DNA from: Phoronis pallida
Taxonomy: Eukaryota > Phoronida > Phoronidae
DNA: 12,778 bases
Direction of reading: 5' to 3'
NCBI GenBank assembly: GCA_028565715.1
Contig: JAOXYC010181690.1
Span: forward strand, 1 to 12,778
Shown here: one piece after another, positions 1 to 8,910 of the stretch
Numbering within the stretch: the stretch's first letter is position 1
Layout of the letters: each line of letters opens with the position of its first letter
Notes under the pieces: generated by a model
Told to the model about the DNA's origin: nothing
Seen by the model: only the letters and a program-made list of their open reading frames with translations
Databases searched by the model: none
Program-made: the position numbers and the translations under genes

Positions 1-949
1 GAGTGATTTAAGTCTAGTACAATTATGAAATCCCCAAAGAGTTATGCCATAATTTAGATGAGAAAGAATAAGAGAATGGACTTCAACATTTCGTGTTCTT
101 TTTCAAATCTATTTTTAGAAAAGATACCCTGTTGAACAAAATAGGGTGTTTCTAGGTGGTAAACGTCGATGTACACTGTTTCGGACAGCGATTTTAATTT
201 TGTTTAAATGAGACAAATGTAAGAGTTCTTTAAGGGCAAAAGACTGGTTTTATTTTCAAAAGTCGCAAAAAAAATTTTTTTTCAGTATTCTGCCATAGTT
301 GAACATCTGATAGAAGTCATAAAACAATATGTGTTTGAATATTCCATCGGGAAAGCACTTTTTCCAAAATTTTCCGTGATGCAGTCAGACCTTTTACCAT
401 GTACTATTGCACTAAATCTGATGATTAAAACTGGCCACCAGATATCATAACAGATTACATTTTAACCGCTCTACTGTGTAGCTATGGTAACATTTACTCG
501 AAATCCGAGATGCTACGTACATTAATTCAACTGATACAAAACGCGCTCGTGGTTTGACCCCGAACGCAGTGTTCTTTTTTCACGTAATGCAAGTTAAGAG
601 AATATGTTTTTTGATCGTGTGAAGTCTGAATTGTTCATGATATTTAGGCACTATTAACTTTTAAAAAAATCAATTAACTCTTTTGCATTATCTCGATGTT
701 GAAATGTTACTAACACTCTATCATGCCACCAGGTTTTTAACCAACAGTTTGCAAAGGTATTCTAATAATGCACCATTCAATGTTCAGTGGCGTATCGATT
801 TTTCTCACATAAGTTGATTGTTATCGCGATAACAAATGTATTATTAAAAATAACACACTCTGACGGATCACTGTATTCAAACGCTACTCGTTTTTCTTCT
901 ACAACGCGTCGTCACTGTTTCATGGGAGAAAAAGAACAATAAACTCGTC
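1..949. other. Upstream non-coding DNA
   Basis: AT-rich sequence with stops in all frames. I see no long reading frame, RNA gene, tandem repeat or recognisable transposon. It is most likely intergenic DNA or part of an upstream intron. Short exons without homology could be missed by eye. Confidence 0.5.
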
Positions 950-1040
950 GTCATTGAAAAATATATTTCTCAAAACTCGTCAAAATCCTCGCCAAAGGCT
1001 CGGATTTTGACTCATTTTGAGAAATGTATTCTTCAATGAC
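950..1040. repeat. Hairpin with 44-nt inverted arms
   Basis: Arms 950-993 and 997-1040 are reverse complements apart from a handful of mismatches and enclose a 3-nt AAA loop. The core is CAAAATCC-TCGCC-AAA-GGCTCGGATTTTG and the outer ends are GTCATTGA/TCAATGAC. Weak similarity may continue a few bases further out. No coding potential is visible; the short frame starting at 1024 on the plus strand runs from this hairpin into the next foldback element and is an artefact. It is probably the remnant of a small foldback transposon. Confidence 0.7.
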
Positions 1041-1129
1041 ACTAGTTAATTATCCTCTATATCTTCAAGCGCGATTTTCTCGGCTTCGTTTTTCAAGGCG
1101 GTCAATCTACTCCAGCACGAGTTCGTCCG

Positions 1130-1495
1130 TTAAAGATACTGTCTCCTCGTTGGTGAAGATCTGGGGTCAAAATTCAAATCAACTAGAAATTTTGTGTATG
1201 AGTCCTTTGATGAATATAATTAACCTGCATCATAGTAAAAAAAATCAAAAAAAAATCGGTAAAGGGGTGAATTTGAGATCTTTGTATCCAAAAAACCTTG
1301 TTGTCCGACAAGGTTTTCGAAATTTACATTTTTTTAGGATAAAAAGCTCAAATTTACCCCTTTACCGATTTTTTTTTGAATTTTTTTTACTAAGATGTAG
1401 GTTAATTATGTTCATCCAAGGACCCGTACACACAATTTCTAGTTGATTTAAATTTTGACCCCAGATCCTCACCAACGAGGAGACAGTATCTTTAA
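1130..1495. mobile_element. TTAA-flanked foldback element (MITE)
   Basis: A 358-bp unit (1134-1491) is a near-complete hairpin. It opens with AGATACTGTCTCCTCGTTGG and ends with the reverse complement, and similarity between arms continues for about 150 bp each. The arms diverge at about one base in ten and have small indels. The centre is an AT-rich region with a nested palindrome (CCTTGT-TGTCCG-ACAAGG, about 1303-1319). TTAA stands directly outside both ends (1130-1133 and 1492-1495), the target-site duplication typical of piggyBac-type elements. The terminal bases (AGATACTG) are not the usual CCY start of piggyBac, so superfamily assignment is tentative. There is no transposase gene, so it would be non-autonomous. 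Confidence 0.75.
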
Positions 1496-3044
1496 TTGTT
1501 TGATAATTTTTAAACCAGTGCGTTTAATTTTTCCTAAATTCTGCTGTCAGTATTTCATTTGCGCGATGAGAAATACATCTACAGGAAATTTATTTTTTGA
1601 TATGCGCAAAGCAGTGGCACCCCCAGACGGGGCGCCATTTGAAAACGATAGCGTTTGACATCATAACATGAAAATCACTGACAGTGAACGTACTCATTGG
1701 TAACACTGATTGTCTGGCTCCGCCCTGTCTCGTTTGCCATCTCACGGGATCACCTACGCCATCGGATAAAAGCGACGGAATGGTCCCACCTGACGTGACC
1801 CCCTTACCTATAGTGTGAGACTGGTAGCCTACTGTTTTATCAGCTCCAATTACCAGTGGCAGATTTATGAGGGGGCGTGGCGGGCATGAGCAATTTGCAA
1901 GGTGTTCGTGAAACATAAAATAAATCTTCGCATTATCATCAGCTTCTGGTGAGATAGCAGATTTTCATTGAATTGAATTGAAATATACTTTATTTCATTT
2001 AACAAGGATAAAAACAATGTAATTATAACACAAATATTAATCATAAGGAGACTGTTGCTGAACTTGAAGCCACTACACCTGTAAGTAACATAATAATATA
2101 GTTTAAACAATGAAATGGTAATAAGGGATATAAAATGAGAAAGGTACTAAATATGATTGTAGCAATGAATGGGAGACTTCCAGAATCGAAGTCACAGCCG
2201 TTTGCCGCAAGGATCGCTGGCGTTTGGGCCGTTCGGGTAGCCGGGAGGCCATTTCCTGCATGTATTTTTCTTCATTTTTCCTTCGAGATCGTGATTAACA
2301 ACAAACAAAACCTTTTTAAATTCATCTATGAGGCATTTGAGAAGACATTCCGTCTAGTGTTACAACCCCTTACCGAAAGTAATGCAAATATAAAAATTGG
2401 CCTTCGGTAGTTCTTATTTTTTAATCTATTAATGGTTTGTGGATGTAAAAAAGTAGGGTTGATAAGATAAGGTAAAACGCGTTTCTGTTATTGTTATTTA
2501 TTAGATATCGGAATAGGGATCATAGGTGTTGTGATTATAGGAGAGGAGAGTTATAAATATACACTGCAACATCAAGTTGTAAGTGGAGATGCGATAATGC
2601 CAGGGCTCTTGTCACTAGAACATCCGGGCAACCTATCAATCAACAAATACAATATATTGCGGTCTTTACGATGTTCTAAGCTCTGGAACATTAAAGACAA
2701 TCTACATGTTTAGTATTTATGAGGGTTTTATAGAAAGGTGTGTTGGTGTCTTTATCCTTCAGCTGGATTAATCCGTCTTTGAATATCTGGTCTTTTTGCA
2801 TTGCATTTTGACAATGTAGGAGCAAAACCTGGGAGTGGGTAAAAAATTTTGTGTAAAAACATATGTAACATAATTGTCAATTGTACAACGATGTATGTGT
2901 TTGTCAAAACGAAACAACTCAGTAATCTCTTATTCCAGCCTAAACATGAATGCGAACATACTATCATCATTTGTTGCTGTGCTATGACTGTCTTAGACAT
3001 TTTTGCAATAGACGTCGAAGTTTGCAAATAAAGAACGTCACCAC
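1496..3044. other. Upstream region of the RNF213-like gene, no clear gene
   Basis: Apart from the possible retroelement tail near 1966-2055, I find no supported gene. The open frames here are short, lack splice-compatible context and show no family resemblance. A TATAAATA string lies at 2552-2559, about 490 bp before the proposed start codon, but nothing else supports it as a core promoter. A strong donor-like CT/GTAAGT occurs at about 2079-2085, but no preceding exon ends in the phase 1 needed to join the exon at 3282. Promoter and 5' UTR presumably lie here or further upstream. Confidence 0.45.
1966..2055 (-). mobile_element. Possible LINE/SINE 3' tail
   Basis: Read on the minus strand this segment has AATAAA (plus-strand 1989-1994) followed by a short (TTCAA)n run. 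That is the sort of simple-repeat tail seen at the 3' ends of some CR1/L2-like or RTE-like retroelements in invertebrates. No reverse transcriptase or tRNA-derived head is recognisable nearby. Chance AT-rich sequence is a real alternative. Confidence 0.2.
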
Positions 3045-3057
3045 ATGGAGCCGTTTG
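3045..3057 (+). CDS. RNF213-like: Exon 1: proposed start peptide MEPF
   Basis: ATG GAG CCG TTT G is followed by the donor GTAAGC and ends in phase 1, exactly what the acceptor at 3280-3281 needs; the split codon becomes GTG. The last codons resemble the end of the 47-nt exon at 4029-4075 (CCA TTC G, then GTAAG), which also ends in Pro-Phe at phase 1 and also precedes a domain exon. An in-frame TAG at 3009-3011 and absence of other upstream ATGs in this frame favour this ATG. +4 is G; -3 is C, so the Kozak context is only moderate. Alternatively this is the end of an internal exon beginning at 3012 (AG at 3010-3011), with the true start further upstream. Confidence 0.4.
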
Positions 3058-3281
3058 GTAAGCGTTAGTTGTAAATTAAACACTTTTATTTAGTTAAAAC
3101 TGATATTTATCCACTACCATGATGTATTTGTAAAATAAATGGATCAGTTTCTGTAAGATAGCTTCAAAGTGATGGAAAAAAGAAAAGTAGTTGTCTACAT
3201 TGAATGTTGTGGAATTGTGTGCTAATAAAATGTTTACTAATTTATCGTAGGACTTTTTCGAATGATTAAAACATTTTACAG
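3058..3281 (+). other. RNF213-like: Intron 1 (phase 1)
   Basis: 224 nt, GTAAGC donor and TTTTACAG acceptor, AT-rich and with no coding signal. Its phase agrees on both sides. Confidence 0.45.
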
Positions 3282-3690
3282 TGTGCTCTCTGCAACTAAC
3301 TTTGGGCGTCTCTGAAGATGACAGCGAGACCGATGTCATCGACTCTGCAAGCGGATTAGATGTTTGCTGTCAGTTTCTTGAGAGCAAGAAAGATGCAATC
3401 TACAAGTTGTACGAGGAAAACGTGGAAGGAACTCGATATGGCGGATGTGCTTTGTCTCCGGACGGAGACGGTTTATTGTGCTTTGTTCAGATTGACTCAA
3501 GGCAAGGATTAGACAGCCTGGCACAATCTATCAAAGAGGAAAAACTTTCGTCAATTTTGTCAGCATGGCTCCATGACCAAGGCACTCCAGAAGTGTTTGA
3601 TCTAAAAGAAGAACCAAATAAATCATTTGAAGTGACCATCGAGCTACCTAAGAAAATATTTCTTAAGGGTGTCCAACACTTCAGGACAAG
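3282..3690 (+). CDS. RNF213-like: Exon 2: adaptor-like domain, copy 1
   Basis: Encodes about 136 residues between acceptor ATTTTACAG and donor AAG/GTGCGT. An acidic leader (EDDSETDVIDS) precedes an alpha/beta domain: a helix around DVCCQFLESKKDAIYKLYEE, a strand in GDGLLCFVQID, a helix through QGLDSLAQSIKEEKLSSILSAWL, and a strand EVTIELPKKIFLKG ending in HFRTR. It is clearly paralogous to exon 4: shared IDS, (T/S)(R/K)QGL, (K/E)EE(K/M)(L/S)S, WL-(H/Q)D-(Q/N)G, V(T)(I/V)EL-KK and KG--HF(R/K)T. The pattern strand / helix with G-L--L / WL / strand with KG--HF recalls TRADD N-terminal-type domains found in invertebrate immune proteins, but this is by eye and unproven. An RNF213 link for this exon rests on phase and proximity only. 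Confidence 0.7.
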
Positions 3691-4028
3691 GTGCGTCTTT
3701 TCGACCTGCTATTGATTTGATCTATTGTAAAACCAGTCAAACAAAACAAACGGCCATGATTAGGATAAAAAACAAAATACTGATTTTCTTGGTAATATTT
3801 GTCTTTCCAAATATTAAACATCAATGTCTGTTCTGAAGCATGGTTTGACAATGCATTGCAACTTTCTTTTTGTTTGAAGTGGTAGGGGCAATACGCATTT
3901 AACGCATTGTTATTATTTAGCTGTACTAAGTATTAGATAAAAAAACTCTTGTGTGGGCGGAATTTCAACCGCCAATGCGGGCTGATTGTGAACATTCGTG
4001 TTGATTTTTTTTAAAATTTGATTTTCAG
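3691..4028 (+). other. RNF213-like: Intron 2 (phase 2)
   Basis: 338 nt, GTGCGT donor, TTTTCAG acceptor after a T-rich tract. No gene or repeat element was recognised inside it. Confidence 0.6.
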
Positions 4029-4075
4029 GAAGTTACTTTGTCAAGACTCTTTAGATCAACAACCTGACCCATTCG
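4029..4075 (+). CDS. RNF213-like: Exon 3: 47-nt linker exon
   Basis: Sits between acceptor GATTTTCAG and donor CG/GTAAGTG. It enters in phase 2 and leaves in phase 1, so it is the only join that restores frame between the two domain exons. It completes an Arg codon (AG+G) and encodes KLLCQDSLDQQPDPF. It is too short for reading-frame searches and was found from splice sites and phase. The Pro-Phe end and the donor resemble those of exon 1, suggesting that linker exon plus domain exon was duplicated as a pair. Confidence 0.6.
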
Positions 4076-4431
4076 GTAAGTGAAACGAAGCAGCCTTAGT
4101 ATTATTCATTCGATGTTGCGATCAAATATTATTGGGATTTAAATCTAAGCCAATTTTAATGATTAAACTTGACTCCATTCCTATGAAAAGAAATATTAAC
4201 CTGATAATAAACTGCCATGGAACGCGCAATGACCTACCTGGGCAAAAACCCACACACTCCCATTGCAAGATTTTATCGTGTTGCATTGGATGGAGATTCT
4301 TCTGTTTGATTTATATAATTGCGTTCCGTTCTCGAATTTTTTAAAGTTAGTTTGTCATTCACCTATCATATTCAACTCTAAGAGCTAAACATTATTTGTA
4401 GCTTTCCGTTTAACTCTGACTCTGACAACAG
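4076..4431 (+). other. RNF213-like: Intron 3 (phase 1) with triple NAG acceptor
   Basis: 356 nt with a GTAAGTG donor. The 3' end reads ACAACAGCAGCAGCTAATG, offering three tandem AG acceptors (4430-4431, 4433-4434, 4436-4437) that all keep phase 1. No other element is seen in it. Confidence 0.6.
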
Positions 4432-4825
4432 CAGCAGCTAATGATGATGATGGGGGTGATGATACTGACGATGATGGTGAAACTTATATCATTGATTCCC
4501 CAGACATACTCAAGAGATTCTGTAACGCCCTTCAAGATGTGAAAGGTCAACTTAACTTGTTTCTTGAAAAAACCTGCCAAGGGGTCATCTTCGAACGTTG
4601 CAACAAATTGGACACTGACGATGGTGTTGATATGCATGTACAAGCCCTGACAAAGCAAGGACTTCAACTTTTGAACGATAGTGTTAAGAAAGAGGAAATG
4701 TCTGAAAGCTTCACACAGTGGTTGCAAGACAACGGTCTTAGAGATGCGTGGCACATCAACCACGTCACCGTGGAACTAGAGAAGAAGTTGTTTATAAAAG
4801 GCAGCAAGCATTTCAAGACAGCAAG
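4432..4825 (+). CDS. RNF213-like: Exon 4: adaptor-like domain, copy 2
   Basis: Encodes about 131 residues. It opens with Ala residues from the CAG run, then an Asp/Gly-rich acidic stretch (residues about 160-173), then the second copy of the alpha/beta domain: YIIDSPDILKRFCNALQDVK (helix), DDGVDMHVQAL (strand), TKQGLQLLNDSVKKEEMSES with TQWLQDNG (helix), and HVTVELEKKLFIKG ending in HFKTAR. It is a few residues shorter than copy 1 before the last strand. The donor GCAAG/GTAATG leaves phase 2, the same phase as exon 2, supporting exon duplication. A TRADD-N-like fold is my tentative guess; no catalytic residues are apparent, so a binding or adaptor role is inferred. Confidence 0.75.
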
Positions 4826-5210
4826 GTAATGACAACTTGTCAGCAGCATGATCCTTAGTTATATTCATACATTGGTTTTTATTTATTTGCAACATACATA
4901 ACAGAAAAATAGTTAAATTTGTGAATGAGTAATAAATTTGAAAAGACAGAAGAATTCGGGACTGAACTAATACACACCAGCGCTGTTTGAATACATAGTC
5001 GTTGACAACAAGAAACGCAATATTACGATAAACATTGCAAATACGTTGATGAATTGAAAGTGTAAAATTTATCTTCTAAATGGGGTTTAAACAAGCCACA
5101 GTGTTCTTCAGGATTAAATCATGAACTACAATGTAGAAAAACATTTTAGAATTCATGATAAAATGTAATTGCTTGATATAAACTACTTCTATCTCTTTGA
5201 TTACCTCCAG
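4826..5210 (+). other. RNF213-like: Intron 4 (phase 2)
   Basis: 385 nt, GTAATG donor, TTGATTACCTCCAG acceptor with pyrimidine tract. AT-rich, no recognisable content. Confidence 0.65.
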
Positions 5211-8200
5211 AAACTCAAAAGAAGAATGCAGTTCTCGAGTGGCATACAGAGAGAGTGGGGACACTACCTTGATCACCGTTCGGTCTACAGCAGATGGAGA
5301 AGTCGTTTCCCTAAAAACAGACGAAAGTCAACAAAACAGATCCGACATTCACACTCAACAAACTCATGTTCAAACCCAGAAACATGAGAGCAATGATGGT
5401 TTTAACACACCACTTATCCAGCCCCATGAGAGAAATGGTGATTTTAACTCGCCACAAACTCAGCCGCATGAGAGCAATGATGGTTTTAACACACCACAAA
5501 CCCAGCCCCGTGAGAGTAATGTTGGTTTAAACACACCACAAACTCAGCCACATGAGAGCAATGATGGTTTTAACACATCACAAACCCAGCCGCATGAGAG
5601 CAATGATGGTTTTAACACACCACAAACCCAGCCCCGTGAGAGTGATGTTGGTTTTAACACACCACAAACGCAGTCACATGAGAGCAATGATGGTTTTAAC
5701 ACATCACAAACCCAGCCACATGAGAGCAATGATGGTTTCAGCACATCACAAACCCAGCCACATGAGAGCAATGATGGTTTTAACACACCACAAACCCAGC
5801 CCCGTGAGAGTGATGTTGGTTTTAACACACCACAAACGCAGTCACATGAGAGCAATGATGGTTTTAACACATCACAAACCCAGCCACATGAGAGCAATGA
5901 TGGTTTCAGCACATCACAAACCCGGCCACATGAGCGCAATGATGGTTTCAGCACATCCCAAACCCGGCCACATGAGAGCACTGATGGTTTCAACACACCA
6001 CAAACCCGGCCACATGAGAGCAGTGATGGTATTAATACATCACAAACCCGGCCACATGAGAGCAATGATGGTTTCACCACATCGCAAACACAGCCACATG
6101 AGAGCACTGATGGTTTCAACCCACCACACACCCGGCCACGTGAGAGCAGTGATGGTTTCAACACATCACAAACGCAGCCACATGAGAGCAATGATGGTTT
6201 TAACACACCACTTATCCAGCCCCATGAGAGAAATGGTGATTTTAACTCGCCACAAACTCAGCCACATGAGAGCAATGATGGTTTTAACACACCACAAGCC
6301 CAGCCCCGTGAGAGTAATGTTGGTTTCAACACATTACAAACACAGCCACATGAGAGCAGTGATGGTTTTAACACATTACAAACCCAGCCCCATGAGAGCA
6401 ATGATGGTTTCAGCACATCACAAACCCGGCCACATGAGAGCACTGATGGTTTCAACACACCACAAACCCGGCCACATGAGAGCAGTGATGGTTTCACCAC
6501 ATTGCAAACACAGCCACATGAGAGCACTGATGGTTTCAACCGACAACAAACCCGGCCACGTGAGAGCAGTGATGGTTTCAACACATCACAAACGCAGCCA
6601 CATGAGACCAATGATGGTTTCAACACATTACAAACCCAGCCCCATGAGAGCAATGATGGTTTCAGCACATCACAAACCCGGCCACATGAGAGCAATGATG
6701 GTTTTAACTCATCACAAACTCAGCCACATGAGTGCAATGCTGGTTTTAACACACCACAAACCCATCCCCGTGAGAGCAATGATGGTTTTAACACACCACA
6801 AACTCAGCCACATGAGAGCAATGATGGTTTTAACACACCACAAACCCAGCCCCGTGAGAGCAATGATGGTTTTAACACATCACAAACACAGCCACATGAG
6901 AGCCTTGATGGTTTTAACACATCACAAACACAGCCACATGAGAGCAATGATGGTTTCAGCACACCACAAACCCGGCCACATGAGAGCAGTGATGGTTTCA
7001 ACACATCACAAACACGGCCACATGAGAGCAATGATGGTTTCACCAAATCACAAACACAGCCATATGAGAGCACTGATGGTTTCAAACCACCACAAACCCG
7101 GCCACGTGAGAGCAGTGATGGTTTCAACACACCACAAACCCGGCCACATGAGAGCAATGATGGTTTCACCACATTGCAAACACAGCCACATGAGAGCACT
7201 GATGGTTTCAACCGACAACAAACCCGGCCACGTGAGAGCAGTGATGGTTTCAACACATCACAAACGCAGCCACATGAGAGAAATGATGTTTTCACCACAT
7301 CACAAACACAGCCACATGAGAGCACTGATGGTTTCAACCCACCACAAACCCGGCCACGTGAGAGCAGTGATGGTTTCAACACATCACAAACACAGTCACA
7401 TGAGAGCAGTGATGGTTTCAATACATCACACACGCAGCCACATGAGAGCAATGATGGTTTCAACCCACCACAAACCCGGCCAAGTGAGAGCAGTGATGGT
7501 TCCAACACATCGCAAACCCGGCCACATGAGAGCAATGATGGTTTTAACTCATCACACACGCAGCCACATGAGAGCAGTGATGGTTTCAACCCACCACAAA
7601 CCCGGCCAAGTGAGAGCAGTGATGGTTTCAACACATCACAAACCCGGCCACATGAGAGCAATGATGGTTTTAACTCATCACAAACTCAGCCACATGAGTG
7701 CAATGATGGTTTTAACACACCACAAACCCAGCCCCGTGAGAGCAATGATGGTTTTAACACACCACAAACACAGTCACATGAGAGCAGTGATGGTTTTAAC
7801 ACATCACAAACACAGCCACATGAGAGCAGTGATGGTTTCAACACATCAAAAACACAGTCACATGAGAGCAGTGATGGTTTCAACACATCACAAACGCAGT
7901 CACATGAGAGCAGTGATGGTTTCAACACATCACAAACGCAGCCACGTGAGAGCAGTGATGGTTTCAACACATCAAAAACACAGTCACATGAGAGCAGTGG
8001 TGGTTTCAACACATCACAAACGCAGCCACATGAGAGTTATTATAGTTTCAACACATCACAAACGCAGTCATGCGAGAGCACTTATGGATTCAGTGCATCA
8101 CAAGCACAGCCAAATGATGTCAATGTCGGTCTCAATTCGATACAATTCCATTCCCGTGAACGCACTGAGAGTCTAAGAACAACACCAATGGAGCCGTGTA

Positions 8201-8325
8201 CGAGCGCCTTTGGTTACAATGCATCACAAACCACAAGAGAAGGCAATGCTGCTTTAAGAACCGGACAAATCCAGCAACATGAAAGTGGTTATGCTAATGT
8301 ATCCACAACACAAACCCAACCTTAT
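5211..8325 (+). CDS. RNF213-like: Exon 5: giant tandem-repeat exon (1,038 codons)
   Basis: A single 3.1-kb exon enters in phase 2 (CTCCAG acceptor at 5209-5210) and leaves in phase 0 (CCT TAT/GTAAGT). Its first 58 codons are non-repetitive and include a small strand-rich segment (DTTLITVRSTADGEVVSL). Then come 64 regular 14-residue units (HESNDGFNTSQTQP consensus), decayed units to residue about 1310, and a tail ending in TQTQPY. Composition is almost entirely polar (S, T, N, Q, H, P, E, D, G), so it should be disordered. It has no signal peptide or membrane segment in view and is likely cytosolic as RNF213 is. Human RNF213 also has a long low-complexity N-terminus before its CBM20 domain, but not this repeat. 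Two other frames are open through much of the array, but only this one is open across the unique flanks and both splice sites. Reading through the donor gives VSKLLNI and a stop. Confidence 0.85.
5383..8070 (+). repeat. 42-bp coding minisatellite, 64 units
   Basis: Sixty-four consecutive 42-bp units occupy exactly 2,688 bp, so there is no net or internal frame-breaking indel. Consensus unit: CAT GAG AGC AAT GAT GGT TTT AAC ACA TCA CAA ACC CAG CCA. Variable positions are residue 1 (His/Arg), 4 (Asn/Ser/Thr), 8 (Asn/Ser/Thr), 10 (Ser/Pro/Leu) and 13 (Gln/Arg); E2, G6, F7, T12 and P14 are nearly constant. Higher-order duplications are visible: 168-bp blocks 5593-5760 and 5761-5928; 5383-5550 repeated at 6181-6348; 7441-7566 repeated at 7567-7692. 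Confidence 0.97.
8071..8325 (+). repeat. Decayed 3' edge of the minisatellite
   Basis: The 14-codon period continues with growing divergence: units at 8071, 8113, 8155 and 8197 keep traces such as SQAQP, a Gly near position 6 and NASQT, then a 13-codon unit (8239-8277) and a final 16 codons beginning HESG and ending TQTQPY. This is the usual picture of an array edge escaping homogenisation, with reading frame kept. Confidence 0.8.
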
Positions 8326-8910
8326 GTAAGTAAATTACTAAATATCTAATTTACCAACGTTTTGACCGATAATTGCGAGACTTCCTAATATGCTTTATCC
8401 AATGTTCAATGTATGTCAAAATATGTAGCTATTATCTATCTGCTCACTCTTCCGACGAAACAGCTGGTTCATCACAATCTATCTTAAATGGTGAAGTTAA
8501 ACGTTTTGCCCCTTAACGTTCAACTTGATCAACAATGATCTTAAACTCTAGTTTCATATTCAGTACTTTCGTGCAGTACATGTATATGTATACAGGGAGG
8601 ATATCGTTAACATTTATGAACAATTTTCTCACACTAGATTCGAGCGCTGAAAACAATTCGGGTTGAATATATTTATTTTGCTAAATCATTTAAACACAAG
8701 ACAAACTTTGTCATCACTTTTTGGGGTTTTAACGAGTTTTTGAAATATTAATAGATACAGTTTATGGAACATGTTTTTCTTTAAAAACCAACCAATAGTC
8801 AATTTCAATTTTCCGTCTCTCCTTTACCGGAGAATATTTGGTTTTCTGTAAGAAAACAATATCCCAATCGAAAAGTCTAGGTAACATTTCATGAGTTGTT
8901 CTCTCCACAG
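8326..8910 (+). other. RNF213-like: Intron 5 (phase 0)
   Basis: 585 nt, consensus GTAAGT donor and TTCTCTCCACAG acceptor. The phase is 0 on both sides. No repeat or hidden exon was recognised. Confidence 0.75.

Noticed and set aside
1024-1446. 140-codon frame on the plus strand
   Set aside because: It runs through the hairpin and both arms of the foldback element; composition and inverted structure explain it.
2044-2085. Possible small exon before a strong GTAAGT donor at about 2080
   Set aside because: Open frames through it end in phase 0 or 2, which cannot join the phase-1 acceptor at 3281, and there is no good acceptor before it.
2552-2559. TATAAATA as core promoter
   Set aside because: Single match in AT-rich DNA, about 490 bp from the proposed ATG, with no initiator or other support.
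5544-8012. Antisense Cys-rich repeat frames
   Set aside because: Interrupted into four blocks, no start context or flanking exon; explained by the 42-bp period.
5383-8070. CRISPR array
   Set aside because: There are no unique spacers; units are contiguous, coding and diverged by point changes in a eukaryotic exon.
5552-8176. 874-codon plus-strand frame with His/Met-rich 14-mers
   Set aside because: Shadow of the minisatellite. It is closed in the unique flanks, uses no splice site and ends before the exon does.
8896-8910. ATG at 8896 (or 5197) as a translation start
   Set aside because: Both lie in the last bases of an intron before a good acceptor; phases across the introns agree, so these exons are internal.
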